Assembly: GCA_039096225.1 (NCBI GenBank)
Contig: JBBPEB010000008.1
Coordinates: 1 to 64,000 of the forward strand
Length of the DNA: 64,000 nt
DNA from: Blastocystis sp. Blastoise
Taxonomy: Eukaryota; Sar; Bigyra; Opalinata; Blastocystidae
Direction: 5' to 3'
This document shows, one piece after another, positions 11,278-22,900 of the stretch. Position 1 is the first letter of the stretch. The number at the start of each line of letters is the position of its first letter. The translations under genes and the position numbers were made by a program. The notes beneath the pieces were generated by a model, which saw nothing but the letters and a program-made list of their open reading frames with translations, had not been told where the DNA came from and did no database searches.

Positions 11278-12077
11278 CTTTAGCATTAGAAGGATGATCA
11301 CCATCAGATACAGTACCATGAACAGAAGACACTATCAGAACAGAAGGACCTATATATATTTATAAAATAAAAGTAAATCAAAAAGAAGAAAAAGAAAATA
11401 TATTATATATACCTTCTTTATGATTAAGATCAGCACCAACATTCATAGCAACAGAAGAACCTATAATAACATATAAATAGGAAATAAAAGAAATAATTAA
11501 AAATAAATAAATAAATAAATGATTACATACCTTGAAGACCATGAGAAGAGTTAGCATCACCATCAGTAGCATCAGCAACAACATCATCATGAGTATAAGA
11601 ACCTATAGATAAATAAAAATAAAAAAAAAAATAAAATAAATGATTGACAACATACCTTCAAGACCATTAGTGGAGTGTATATCATCATCAATAGCTCCAG
11701 CAACAGAGTCCACAACAACAGAAGAACCTATAGATAAATAAAAATATAAAAATAAAAACAAATGATTGACAACATACCTTCAAGACCACTTGAAAACATT
11801 ATACCATCATCAGTAAAGGACACCAAGGACAGAGAAGAGTCTAAGATAATATAAAATAATAAAACAAAAAGAAATGTATAAATATATACCTTCAAGACCA
11901 TATTGATAAGCACCATCACCATCAATGACATCCATACTTGCATCCTGTTGAGTAGAAGAACCTATATATGAATAATAAAAAAAAATAAATACAATACATA
12001 CTGGACCGTCTTTGAGAAACGTATTTTTTTTGATTCAAGGACCTCCGCCTTGATGACATTCTGCCTTTTCTAGGCAT
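11278..12077 (-). pseudogene. H3 truncated Helitron gene: first exon plus six micro-exons
   Basis: ATG is at 12077 and the first seven exons mirror H2 exons 1-7 (MPRKGRMSSRRRSLNQKK, then SSTQQDAS..., GSSVVVDSVAGA..., GPSVLIVSSVHG...). Splice signals, phase 1 borders and lengths are unchanged. The gene is cut after exon 7 by H4, so no Rep or helicase can be made from it unless splicing reaches other sequence. Confidence 0.8.
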
Positions 12078-12300
12078 CTTATTTAATAATTTAATAAAAA
12101 TAAGTATTTTTATGTAGAAAACAAAAACATATTCATATTTGAACTTTTGTAAAATAGGGACAATATTTAAAATATGCATATTTAAAAATTAATAGGAATC
12201 ATAAATAACCTCGAATTTTTATTATTATCTTATGCTAAGCTGATAATAGGGACATTTTTTATTAAAAACATTTTGGGTACCCAAAAACTATAGTTTTTTA

Positions 12301-12802
12301 CATTTTTTAAATATTTGTTTGTATTGATTGTCTGGGTATGTTTTATTAATTAATTTGATGTTATTTAGTTATTATTTTTATATTTATTTGTATATATTAA
12401 TTTATTTATTTATAATAATACACTTTTTTATAGGATTCTCTTGTATTTGTCTTGGTTGTGGTGGTGAGTGGTTCTTAAAGTGGTCCTGGTTGTGTGAAAT
12501 GGGTTACTTATTATCAGGTATATAAATATATTATTTATTTCTTAACATCTGTTTATTTTTTACTAATTACTTTTTGTTATTATTTAATTTTATTATCTAT
12601 ATTATTTATTTTGTCTTTTTATATCATCTATTAAATTGTTTTTAATTATTTTTATTCTATAGGAAAGAAAATGTTGTTGATGTGTTGTGGTCTTCGTTTT
12701 TTCATGTCGTTCTTCTTAGTCTGTGGTTTCAGATTATTCTATTAGGTATATATTTATATTTTATTTATTGTTTTCATTTTTATTATTTATTATTTATGTT
12801 TT

Positions 12803-12833
<31 letters not shown>

Positions 12834-13037
12834 TTATATTTATTTATTTATTTATTATATTTATTTATTTATTTATTATATTTATTATATTTATATATAT
12901 TTATTTATTATATTTATTTATTTATTTATTATATTTATTTATTTATTATATTTATTTATTTATTTATTTATTTATGTTTTTTATTTATTTATTATATTTA
13001 TTATATTTATTATATTTATTATATTTATTTATTTATT

Positions 13038-13068
<31 letters not shown>

Positions 13069-13150
13069 TTTTATGTTATCTTTTTATATTTTTTCTATTG
13101 TATATAGGTTTAATAGTCTTCTTGTTCCTTTTTCTTCTTTCTTCCTTCTT
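12301..13150 (+). other. H3 opposite-strand spliced unit
   Basis: A segment ends CTGG|GTATG at 12335. Further exon-like segments are 12434-12517 and 12663-12745, and another starts at 13108. All have TATAG acceptors and GTAT donors and run opposite to the micro-exon gene, from a divergent region near 12100-12300. One frame crosses the first junction (FSCICLGCGGEWFLKWSW) and reaches a stop at the end of the third segment, with no clear start codon. I infer a spliced RNA of unknown coding status. Confidence 0.45.
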
Positions 13151-13452
13151 TCTACTTCATTTTACTTCTTCCTTATCCTTCCTACTACCTTCTTCCTCAT
13201 TCTTCATTCTTCATTCTTCATTCTTCATTCTTCCTTCCTACTTCCTACTTCCTCATCCGTCATTCTTCCTTCTTCCTTCTTCTTCCTTCTTCTTCCTACT
13301 TCCTCATCCTTCTTTCTTCATCCTACTTCTTCCTTCTTCCTTCTTCTTCCTTCATCCTTCTTCCTACTTCTTCCTTCTTCCTTCATCCTTCATCCTTCCT
13401 TCTTCTTTCTTCCTACTTCCTACTTCCACATTCTTCCTACTTCCTTCATTCC

Positions 13453-13490
<38 letters not shown>

Positions 13491-13500
13491 ATTATTATTA
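12762..13500. repeat. H3 simple-sequence block
   Basis: (TTTA)n tracts are followed by a polypyrimidine TTC/TTCC tract and (TA)n/(TTA)n. The overlapping long frames (141, 262, 192 codons) are low-complexity shadows. Confidence 0.9.
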
Positions 13501-13516
13501 TTACTCTTTAAACTCC

Positions 13517-13583
13517 CTTTATGCTCTGGAAGGAGAGAAGCAATCATTATAGATTGTTTTCAGGTTCAATTCCTGACATGAAG
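13517..13583 (+). other. tRNA-like fold inside Helitron H3
   Basis: The acceptor-like stem is CTTTATG/CATGAAG, the short D-like arm CTC..GAG, the anticodon-like arm CAATC-ATTATA-GATTG (6-nt loop), and the T arm TCAGG-TTCAATT-CCTGA. At 67 nt with a 6-nt loop it would be an irregular tRNA. It lies downstream of the opposite-strand spliced unit. Confidence 0.5.
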
Positions 13584-15518
13584 TCTTATTTTTCTTTTTT
13601 TAAATATTTTATTTATATATTATTATATATATATATTCTCTTTTTTAAATTTATTTTAATCCAGTTTAATTTATACTTTTCAATTTTGACCTTATATATA
13701 TATATATCTAACTTTTTATAGTTTTTTTAGACTTACTCTTCTCAACAACAGTCACAATGAGAACAAATCCATTTATACTTAAACAGCCAAGTCATCTTAA
13801 AACTGATTATATCAATCAAAATACATGTGTTAAACTTGTTTTATTGATTTAAACTCAATTTTAATAATTAAAAGTAAACAAACCAAACACACATGTTGAC
13901 TTTAAAACTTTAAACTCAGTGTTAAATGGTTAGTTTTAAAGAGTAGACACAAAACATTGATTTATACTAAAAGGAATGAAAACAATCAACTCTTGATACA
14001 ACTTTACCATTTGATAAAACACTCATCCACAATATTTTCCAAAGTTCTTTTAGTAAAGTGTTTATATAGACATATAATGTATAAAATGAAAGTCAACTTC
14101 TTGAATCTCTTATTTTAGGACAGTCTTTAAAACATTTTGACAAATAGACAACCTTTAACTTGCTATTTAAAGCTAATATTTTAAGAGTAGACTTGATTTA
14201 AACCTATATACACAACTGTCATCATCATAACACTTTTAAAGACACTTTACCATTTGCTCATACACTTTGATCAAAACATTTTCGTCCCTTCTTTTAATAT
14301 AATATAGATCATACACTCTAGTTTAATGAATAAAAGCTCTTATTTTGAATCTCGTCCTCTAAGTCACTCATTTTTACATTTTTCAAAATTTAAGACCCTT
14401 AGAGTTGATATTTTGACTCAATTTTTCTACAATGCACGAAATTCACGATTTTATATAAACTGAAGTGAAAATAAATTTTAAATAATAGTCACAACACCTC
14501 ACACATCCACTCTCTAAAAATTATTTTCTTTGTACTTTTGATATGTTGTAGAGCTACTACAGCTGTATACTAATTAATATCTCTAAATTTTTTATTCACA
14601 GTTTAAGACTATGTTTTACACATTCTTTTAAATTTGACAACCTTAAACTATTTATTTAAAGCTATTATTCATAGAATAGACTTGATATAAGATTCTATAC
14701 ACATATATAAACCATTTTACTTTTTAAGACACATTTTGTCATTTGGTCATACACTTTGACCTTCATAATTTTGACTTTCCTTTTAACATAGAATAGAGTA
14801 TTATCTCTAGTTTACTAAATAAAAGTCATTATATTGAATCTCTCACTCTAAGACCACTTAATTCACACTTTTCAAAATTGTGACACTAAAACTCATTATT
14901 TTAAGACTTTGTTTTAGATATAGTAGTTTGATGACCTATTGATTACAATACTACAATATTAGTTGATTATAAGAAGATCAAAGAAAATATCGATCACTCA
15001 AAAATCGTCCTCAGGAGCTCAAAATTGGTACACCTAGGTTTTTCGACCTCCTGAATCAGAATATCATGTCAAAATAAGAATCTAAATTTGACCGTTAAGG
15101 CCTCACGTGTTCAATATGAAAAAGTATTAAAAAGTAGATAAATATAAAGAATAAACACGGATAACGTATATTGTGGGATTGAGAAAAAATCAAGTTTACC
15201 CCATGTTTATTTTCCAATTGTCTGGTCAACAATTTTTATCGGGATGATCCCAAAGAGCCAATCAAAAACGACTCAAAAATCATGTTTTCTGTTTTTTTAT
15301 TAATAACTTTTTAATTATTAATAATATCGCTTAACCAAATATACGGTGCACAACTACACGTTATATCGTATTGAACTGTGTTTCAGCCAAAAGTTAACTC
15401 CCCGTAAGTTTAGAGGAGTTGCGGCGACAAACTATAGTATACATTAGCCAATCAAATGGTTTTTCCAAAAACTGACCAATGGGAATTTTTTTGCCTATTC
15501 TCATATATATAGTAATGA
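13584..15518. other. H3 5' non-coding region
   Basis: No gene is visible. Degenerate internal repeats carry CATTTGGTCATACACTTTGA-type motifs. The terminal 560 bp carry CCAAT-type motifs and end at TC. It is the mirror of 16538-18472. Confidence 0.7.
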
Positions 15519-16299
15519 TATTCCTATTCCTCCTCAATGTATTGTGAATGATGATTTATGTGTTACTGTATTTGGACATCGAATCAATACTTCTCTTGAT
15601 TCTGATATCAAACGATTAGCTTCTTCTGTTATATTAGCTTCTACTAATGATTGTGTTGGTACTTTAAATGATTTCATTGTTGATAATCTTCTTTCTGGAA
15701 CTACTACTCCTTATATCTCTTCTGATTCTATTCTTGATTCTGAAACAGATGATCCAGAATCAAATTATCCTATCGAGTTTATCAATTCTCAAACACCTTC
15801 TGGAATGCCTCCTCATATATTAAATTTAAAAATAGGTTGTATCATTATGCTTTTAAGAAATCTTAATCCTTCTAAAGGATTATGTAATGGTACTAGACTT
15901 ATAGTAACTCGATTAGGATCAAATAATATTACTGCTACTATTTTAAATCCTCCTCCTTCTCTTACTATTGATGAACAAACTGTTATTATTCCAAGAATCA
16001 TCTGTAATTCAAATCCTGAAGATCTTCCTATTATTATATCCAGAAGACAATTTCCTATTCGTTTAGCCTTTGCCATGACTATCAACAAATCTCAAGGACA
16101 AACATTTGAAAGAGTTGGTGTTTACTTAGATCGTCCTGTCTTCTCTCATGGTCAACTCTATGTTGCTTTCAGTCGTGCTCGATCTTTCAACGCTCTTTTT
16201 ATTAAGGTAGTTGATAGTGTCTCTCAAGGTAAGATGATTAGTAGTAGTAATGAAATATTTACTAAGAACGTGGTCTTCAGGTCTACTCTAAATAATTAA
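15519..16299 (+). pseudogene. H1 Helitron helicase, 3' part of interrupted last exon
   Basis: It encodes the C-terminal helicase region from IPIPPQCIVNDD to RSTLNN and the TAA stop at 16297-16299. It includes the terminal helicase motifs FAMTINKSQGQTFERVGV and YVAFSRARS. It is identical in reading to H2 and continues in phase from 1760. The apparent ATG at 15544 is internal. Confidence 0.9.
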
Positions 16300-16483
16300 A
16301 TGCTTTATTTTTTCTTTTTTCTTCTTTTGTTATATTTGTTTGTTTTTGTTTTATGTTTGTTAATTATTTTTTCTTTTTAATCTATTACTTCTTCACTTTT
16401 TATTTGTTTTTTAAATGTTTATAATAAACAAGGTTGTTTTGTTCAATAAAGTTAAAGAAATAATTTTAAAACCCAACTGCACA

Positions 16484-16535
16484 ACGCAGCCGCGGCGCGT
16501 CGCCGTTAGGCGGTGCGCCAGCGGCGTTACCCTAG
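16484..16535 (+). other. Helitron H1 3' terminus: hairpin plus CTAG
   Basis: A GC-rich stem GCCGCGGCGCGTCGCC pairs across a GTTA loop with GGCGGTGCGCCAGCGGC (one bulge, one mismatch), followed by GTTACCCTAG. It is the same as at 28561-28612. Confidence 0.92.
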
Positions 16536-16537
16536 TA

Positions 16538-18472
16538 TCATTACTATATATATGAGAATAGGCAAAAAAATTCCCATTGGTCAGTTTTTGGAAAAACCAT
16601 TTGATTGGCTAATGTATACTATAGTTTGTCGCCGCAACTCCTCTAAACTTACGGGGAGTTAACTTTTGGCTGAAACACAGTTCAATACGATATAACGTGT
16701 AGTTGTGCACCGTATATTTGGTTAAGCGATATTATTAATAATTAAAAAGTTATTAATAAAAAAACAGAAAACATGATTTTTGAGTCGTTTTTGATTGGCT
16801 CTTTGGGATCATCCCGATAAAAATTGTTGACCAGACAATTGGAAAATAAACATGGGGTAAACTTGATTTTTTCTCAATCCCACAATATACGTTATCCGTG
16901 TTTATTCTTTATATTTATCTACTTTTTAATACTTTTTCATATTGAACACGTGAGGCCTTAACGGTCAAATTTAGATTCTTATTTTGACATGATATTCTGA
17001 TTCAGGAGGTCGAAAAACCTAGGTGTACCAATTTTGAGCTCCTGAGGACGATTTTTGAGTGATCGATATTTTCTTTGATCTTCTTATAATCAACTAATAT
17101 TGTAGTATTGTAATCAATAGGTCATCAAACTACTATATCTAAAACAAAGTCTTAAAATAATGAGTTTTAGTGTCACAATTTTGAAAAGTGTGAATTAAGT
17201 GGTCTTAGAGTGAGAGATTCAATATAATGACTTTTATTTAGTAAACTAGAGATAATACTCTATTCTATGTTAAAAGGAAAGTCAAAATTATGAAGGTCAA
17301 AGTGTATGACCAAATGACAAAATGTGTCTTAAAAAGTAAAATGGTTTATATATGTGTATAGAATCTTATATCAAGTCTATTCTATGAATAATAGCTTTAA
17401 ATAAATAGTTTAAGGTTGTCAAATTTAAAAGAATGTGTAAAACATAGTCTTAAACTGTGAATAAAAAATTTAGAGATATTAATTAGTATACAGCTGTAGT
17501 AGCTCTACAACATATCAAAAGTACAAAGAAAATAATTTTTAGAGAGTGGATGTGTGAGGTGTTGTGACTATTATTTAAAATTTATTTTCACTTCAGTTTA
17601 TATAAAATCGTGAATTTCGTGCATTGTAGAAAAATTGAGTCAAAATATCAACTCTAAGGGTCTTAAATTTTGAAAAATGTAAAAATGAGTGACTTAGAGG
17701 ACGAGATTCAAAATAAGAGCTTTTATTCATTAAACTAGAGTGTATGATCTATATTATATTAAAAGAAGGGACGAAAATGTTTTGATCAAAGTGTATGAGC
17801 AAATGGTAAAGTGTCTTTAAAAGTGTTATGATGATGACAGTTGTGTATATAGGTTTAAATCAAGTCTACTCTTAAAATATTAGCTTTAAATAGCAAGTTA
17901 AAGGTTGTCTATTTGTCAAAATGTTTTAAAGACTGTCCTAAAATAAGAGATTCAAGAAGTTGACTTTCATTTTATACATTATATGTCTATATAAACACTT
18001 TACTAAAAGAACTTTGGAAAATATTGTGGATGAGTGTTTTATCAAATGGTAAAGTTGTATCAAGAGTTGATTGTTTTCATTCCTTTTAGTATAAATCAAT
18101 GTTTTGTGTCTACTCTTTAAAACTAACCATTTAACACTGAGTTTAAAGTTTTAAAGTCAACATGTGTGTTTGGTTTGTTTACTTTTAATTATTAAAATTG
18201 AGTTTAAATCAATAAAACAAGTTTAACACATGTATTTTGATTGATATAATCAGTTTTAAGATGACTTGGCTGTTTAAGTATAAATGGATTTGTTCTCATT
18301 GTGACTGTTGTTGAGAAGAGTAAGTCTAAAAAAACTATAAAAAGTTAGATATATATATATATAAGGTCAAAATTGAAAAGTATAAATTAAACTGGATTAA
18401 AATAAATTTAAAAAAGAGAATATATATATATAATAATATATAAATAAAATATTTAAAAAAAGAAAAATAAGA
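16538..18472. other. H2 5' non-coding region
   Basis: No coding sequence is visible. The first 560 bp are conserved among all copies and contain inverted CCAAT motifs and CACGTG. The rest holds degenerate repeats (TGACCAAATGACAAAATGTG-like) at irregular 250-490-bp spacing. It is probably the 5' recognition and promoter region. Confidence 0.65.
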
Positions 18473-18539
18473 CTTCATGTCAGGAATTGAACCTGAAAAC
18501 AATCTATAATGATTGCTTCTCTCCTTCCAGAGCATAAAG
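18473..18539 (-). other. tRNA-like fold inside Helitron H2
   Basis: This is the reverse-complement counterpart of 13517-13583, with an identical fold: T arm TCAGG-TTCAATT-CCTGA and anticodon-like arm CAATC-ATTATA-GATTG. Confidence 0.5.
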
Positions 18540-18555
18540 GGAGTTTAAAGAGTAA

Positions 18556-18565
18556 TAATAATAAT

Positions 18566-18603
<38 letters not shown>

Positions 18604-18987
18604 GGAATGAAGGAAGTAGGAAGAATGTGGAAGTAGGAAGTAGGAAGAAAGAAGAAGGAAGGATGAAGGATGAAGGAAGAAGGAAGAAGTAGGAAGAAGG
18701 ATGAAGGAAGAAGAAGGAAGAAGGAAGAAGTAGGATGAAGAAAGAAGGATGAGGAAGTAGGAAGAAGAAGGAAGAAGAAGGAAGAAGGAAGAATGACGGA
18801 TGAGGAAGTAGGAAGTAGGAAGGAAGAATGAAGAATGAAGAATGAAGAATGAAGAATGAGGAAGAAGGTAGTAGGAAGGATAAGGAAGAAGTAAAATGAA
18901 GTAGAAAGAAGGAAGAAAGAAGAAAAAGGAACAAGAAGACTATTAAACCTATATACAATAGAAAAAATATAAAAAGATAACATAAAA

Positions 18988-19018
<31 letters not shown>

Positions 19019-19222
19019 AATAAATAAATAAATATAATAAATATAATAAATATAATAAATATAATAAATAAATAAAAAACATAAATAAATAAATAAATAA
19101 ATAAATATAATAAATAAATAAATATAATAAATAAATAAATAAATATAATAAATAAATATATATAAATATAATAAATATAATAAATAAATAAATAAATATA
19201 ATAAATAAATAAATAAATATAA

Positions 19223-19253
<31 letters not shown>

Positions 19254-19294
19254 AAAACATAAATAATAAATAATAAAAATGAAAACAATAAATA
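18556..19294. repeat. H2 simple-sequence block
   Basis: (TTA)n and (TA)n are followed by a purine tract (GAA/GGAA, pyrimidine on the other strand) and (TAAA)n with TATAATAAA variants. It is the mirror of the H3 block. Confidence 0.9.
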
Positions 19295-19755
19295 AAATAT
19301 AAATATATACCTAATAGAATAATCTGAAACCACAGACTAAGAAGAACGACATGAAAAAACGAAGACCACAACACATCAACAACATTTTCTTTCCTATAGA
19401 ATAAAAATAATTAAAAACAATTTAATAGATGATATAAAAAGACAAAATAAATAATATAGATAATAAAATTAAATAATAACAAAAAGTAATTAGTAAAAAA
19501 TAAACAGATGTTAAGAAATAAATAATATATTTATATACCTGATAATAAGTAACCCATTTCACACAACCAGGACCACTTTAAGAACCACTCACCACCACAA
19601 CCAAGACAAATACAAGAGAATCCTATAAAAAAGTGTATTATTATAAATAAATAAATTAATATATACAAATAAATATAAAAATAATAACTAAATAACATCA
19701 AATTAATTAATAAAACATACCCAGACAATCAATACAAACAAATATTTAAAAAATG
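18940..19755 (-). other. H2 opposite-strand spliced unit
   Basis: A segment ends at 19721 (CTGG|GTATG). Exon-like segments at 19622-19539 and 19393-19311, and another starting at 18948, mirror H3. It is transcribed away from the Rep/helicase gene, whose ATG lies about 220 bp beyond, so the two units would share a divergent promoter region near 19760-19978. Confidence 0.45.
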
Positions 19756-19978
19756 TAAAAAACTATAGTTTTTGGGTACCCAAAATGTTTTTAATAAAAA
19801 ATGTCCCTATTATCAGCTTAGCATAAGATAATAATAAAAATTCGAGGTTATTTATGATTCCTATTAATTTTTAAATATGCATATTTTAAATATTGTCCCT
19901 ATTTTACAAAAGTTCAAATATGAATATGTTTTTGTTTTCTACATAAAAATACTTATTTTTATTAAATTATTAAATAAG

Positions 19979-22900
19979 ATGCCTAGAAAAGGCAGAATGT
20001 CATCAAGGCGGAGGTCCTTGAATCAAAAAAAATACGTTTCTCAAAGACGGTCCAGTATGTATTGTATTTATTTTTTTTTATTATTCATATATAGGTTCTT
20101 CTACTCAACAGGATGCAAGTATGGATGTCATTGATGGTGATGGTGCTTATCAATATGGTCTTGAAGGTATATATTTATACATTTCTTTTTGTTTTATTAT
20201 TTTATATTATCTTAGACTCTTCTCTGTCCTTGGTGTCCTTTACTGATGATGGTATAATGTTTTCAAGTGGTCTTGAAGGTATGTTGTCAATCATTTGTTT
20301 TTATTTTTATATTTTTATTTATCTATAGGTTCTTCTGTTGTTGTGGACTCTGTTGCTGGAGCTATTGATGATGATATACACTCCACTAATGGTCTTGAAG
20401 GTATGTTGTCAATCATTTATTTTATTTTTTTTTTATTTTTATTTATCTATAGGTTCTTATACTCATGATGATGTTGTTGCTGATGCTACTGATGGTGATG
20501 CTAACTCTTCTCATGGTCTTCAAGGTATGTAATCATTTATTTATTTATTTATTTTTAATTATTTCTTTTATTTCCTATTTATATGTTATTATAGGTTCTT
20601 CTGTTGCTATGAATGTTGGTGCTGATCTTAATCATAAAGAAGGTATATATAATATATTTTCTTTTTCTTCTTTTTGATTTACTTTTATTTTATAAATATA
20701 TATAGGTCCTTCTGTTCTGATAGTGTCTTCTGTTCATGGTACTGTATCTGATGGTGATCATCCTTCTAATGCTAAAGGTATATAGATATATCATATATAT
20801 ATATTTTTTATTATTCTTTTAATTCTTTCTTATTTGTTTTTATATAGGTCCTTCAACTCAGTTAGTACATGGTCATTCTTCTATTCCTTCTTCAGAAGGT
20901 ATATATATATATATATATATATATGTATCTATGTTTATTCTATTTTATGATTCTATATAGGTGTGTCTTTTAATTTGGGATCGTGTGACTCTGTTGTTGG
21001 TCTTGATATAGTTACTACTAATATATATAAAGGTATATATATATATATATAATATTATTTATTTATTTATACTTATACTATTGTATATATATATATAGGT
21101 GATGGTGTTAATAATTCTTCAGTCGTTGATGGTGTCAACAATTCTTCAATTATTCAATGTATATTTATACTTATATTATATTCTATACTTATATAGGTTC
21201 AAATAAAGTTGTGGGTAAGTATTATTTATTATTTTAGTTTCTTTTTCTTTTGTTTTATTATTTTTTTTCTTTCACAGATAATAGCTTTCTGTTGTCTGCT
21301 TTCTTTTTATTATCTATTTATATATTTATTTACTAAGCTTAGCTTTAGCTACTTAGTATTTAAATATTTAATAGAATCCTTTCTTTTTTCATTTTTGTTT
21401 TGTTATTTTTTTTTTTATTTTAATTTTACTTTAATCGTATCGATTAACGGGAAGGTGTCGGATATTAAGATAATTTTTGAATTACTTAATATTAAATAGT
21501 GTTGAGTATTTTAATATTTGTATTTAATTTAATTAATACAACTATTGATTACCTATATGACTCATACTATTGCTGACTATTGTTCGCTTCTAACTCTATA
21601 TAGTCTAACCGATGTAATACTATCAATGATGAGATATCTAAGTGTTAAGATTCTTCACTTACTCACATTGTATATGATATTAACTGGTAGTTAGCTATAT
21701 GTTTATAGAATGTTGTAACAAAGCACAATAGCTATAGATGTCCTCTATGAGGTTGAATCATATAGATTGTTTAATAAATTATACAATATTAATTACCTAT
21801 ACTTATTTAATATTAGTTTTCATTAATTATAATATTATCTTTCATTACATTATAGTATTGAAGATAATTATTAATTAATAAAGTTTTTACTTTATATTAT
21901 TTAATATATCATACTATATGTATGTATTATTATATTAATAAAGGTTATATACTTTATATTAATAAATATATCATAGTATATCTATGTATTATTATATTAA
22001 TAAAGGTTATATACTTTATATTAATAAATATATCATAGTATATCTATGTATTATTATATTAATAAATGTTATACTTTATATTAATTAATATATCATAGTA
22101 TATTCTATGTATTATTATATTAATAAAGGTTATATACTTTATATTAATATATATAATATCATACTATACTTATGTATTATATTATATTAATAAAGGTTAT
22201 ACTTTATATTAATAAATATATCATAGTATATCTATGTATTATATTATATTAATAAGAGTTATATACTTTATATTAATAAATATATCATACTATATCTATG
22301 ACTTATATTATATTAATAAAGGTTATACTTTATATTAATTAATATATCATACTATACTTATGTATCATATTATATTGATGAAGGTTATACTTTATATTAA
22401 TTAATATATCATACTATACTTATGTATGTATTATTATATTAATAAATGTTATACTTTATATTAATATATATATTATCATACTATATCTATGTATTATATT
22501 ATATTAATAAAGGTTATACTTTATATTAATTAATAAATACTTCAACAACTATAACAATGAAAGTTAATTTATATACTACACAACTAAACTTTATTCTAAA
22601 CTTAAACATAATATATTTAATATCTAATAATTAATATATATAGGTTCCAATAAGGATAAAATAAATAATAATGATTTATCTAAATCATTTGGTTTTAACT
22701 CAAAACCTTTAGCTTTGTTTTCGACTTTTAATTTTCAAAATAATATTCCTTTACAAAACATTCAAAACAATAATTCAAATAACAATATTGATATTGATAT
22801 CGATAATCGTTATTCACAAATAAATAATAATAATTCTATATTAAATAATGGTTCAAACCTATTCAATCAAATGAATCCAGTTAATCAATCAATTAATAAC

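Larger units (their letters stand above)
1761..15518 (-). mobile_element. Composite Helitron insertion with three stacked 5' ends and one 3' end
   Basis: This 13,758-bp block sits exactly between A1760 and T15519 of H1. Read on the minus strand it starts with TC (TCATTACTATATATATGAG at 15518) and ends with CTAG at 1764-1761, preceded by a GC-rich hairpin, so it has one pair of canonical Helitron ends. Inside, the same 5' terminus recurs at 11266 and 8163, each following an A^T split of the preceding copy. The pieces are H3 5' part (15518-11267), H4 5' part (11266-8164) and complete H5 (8163-1761). The 3' parts of H3 and H4 are absent. The simplest reading is a single transposition that began at the H3 5' end and stopped at the first terminator met, that of H5. 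Confidence 0.85.
11267..15518 (-). mobile_element. Helitron H3, 5' fragment
   Basis: This is the 5' 4252 bp of an H2-type Helitron with TC at 15518. It is the mirror image of H2 16538-20788 (coordinates sum to 32056, then 32055 after a one-base difference in an A/T run near 11622). It stops within the intron after the seventh exon, at A^T (AGATA^TATC in H2), where H4 is inserted. The remainder of H3, including Rep and helicase, is absent. Confidence 0.9.
15519..16535 (+). mobile_element. Helitron H1, right part with 3' end
   Basis: H1 resumes with TATTCCTATTCC and matches H2 27596-28612 with a constant offset of 12077. It ends with the hairpin and CTAG at 16532-16535. TA separates it from the TC start of H2. 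Confidence 0.93.
11267..20788. repeat. 4.25-kb near-perfect inverted repeat with 1-kb spacer
   Basis: The left arm is 11267-15518 (H3) and the right arm 16538-20788 (H2). The spacer 15519-16537 is the 3' end of H1 plus two bases. Matched open frames have coordinates summing to 32056 across the arms. The only difference I detected is one base in a homopolymer. The structure arises from opposite-orientation insertions and could form a long hairpin RNA or cruciform. Confidence 0.9.

Noticed and set aside
21880-22545. CRISPR-like array
   Set aside because: The repeats are contiguous with no unique spacers, AT-only, in a eukaryotic intron; it is a minisatellite.
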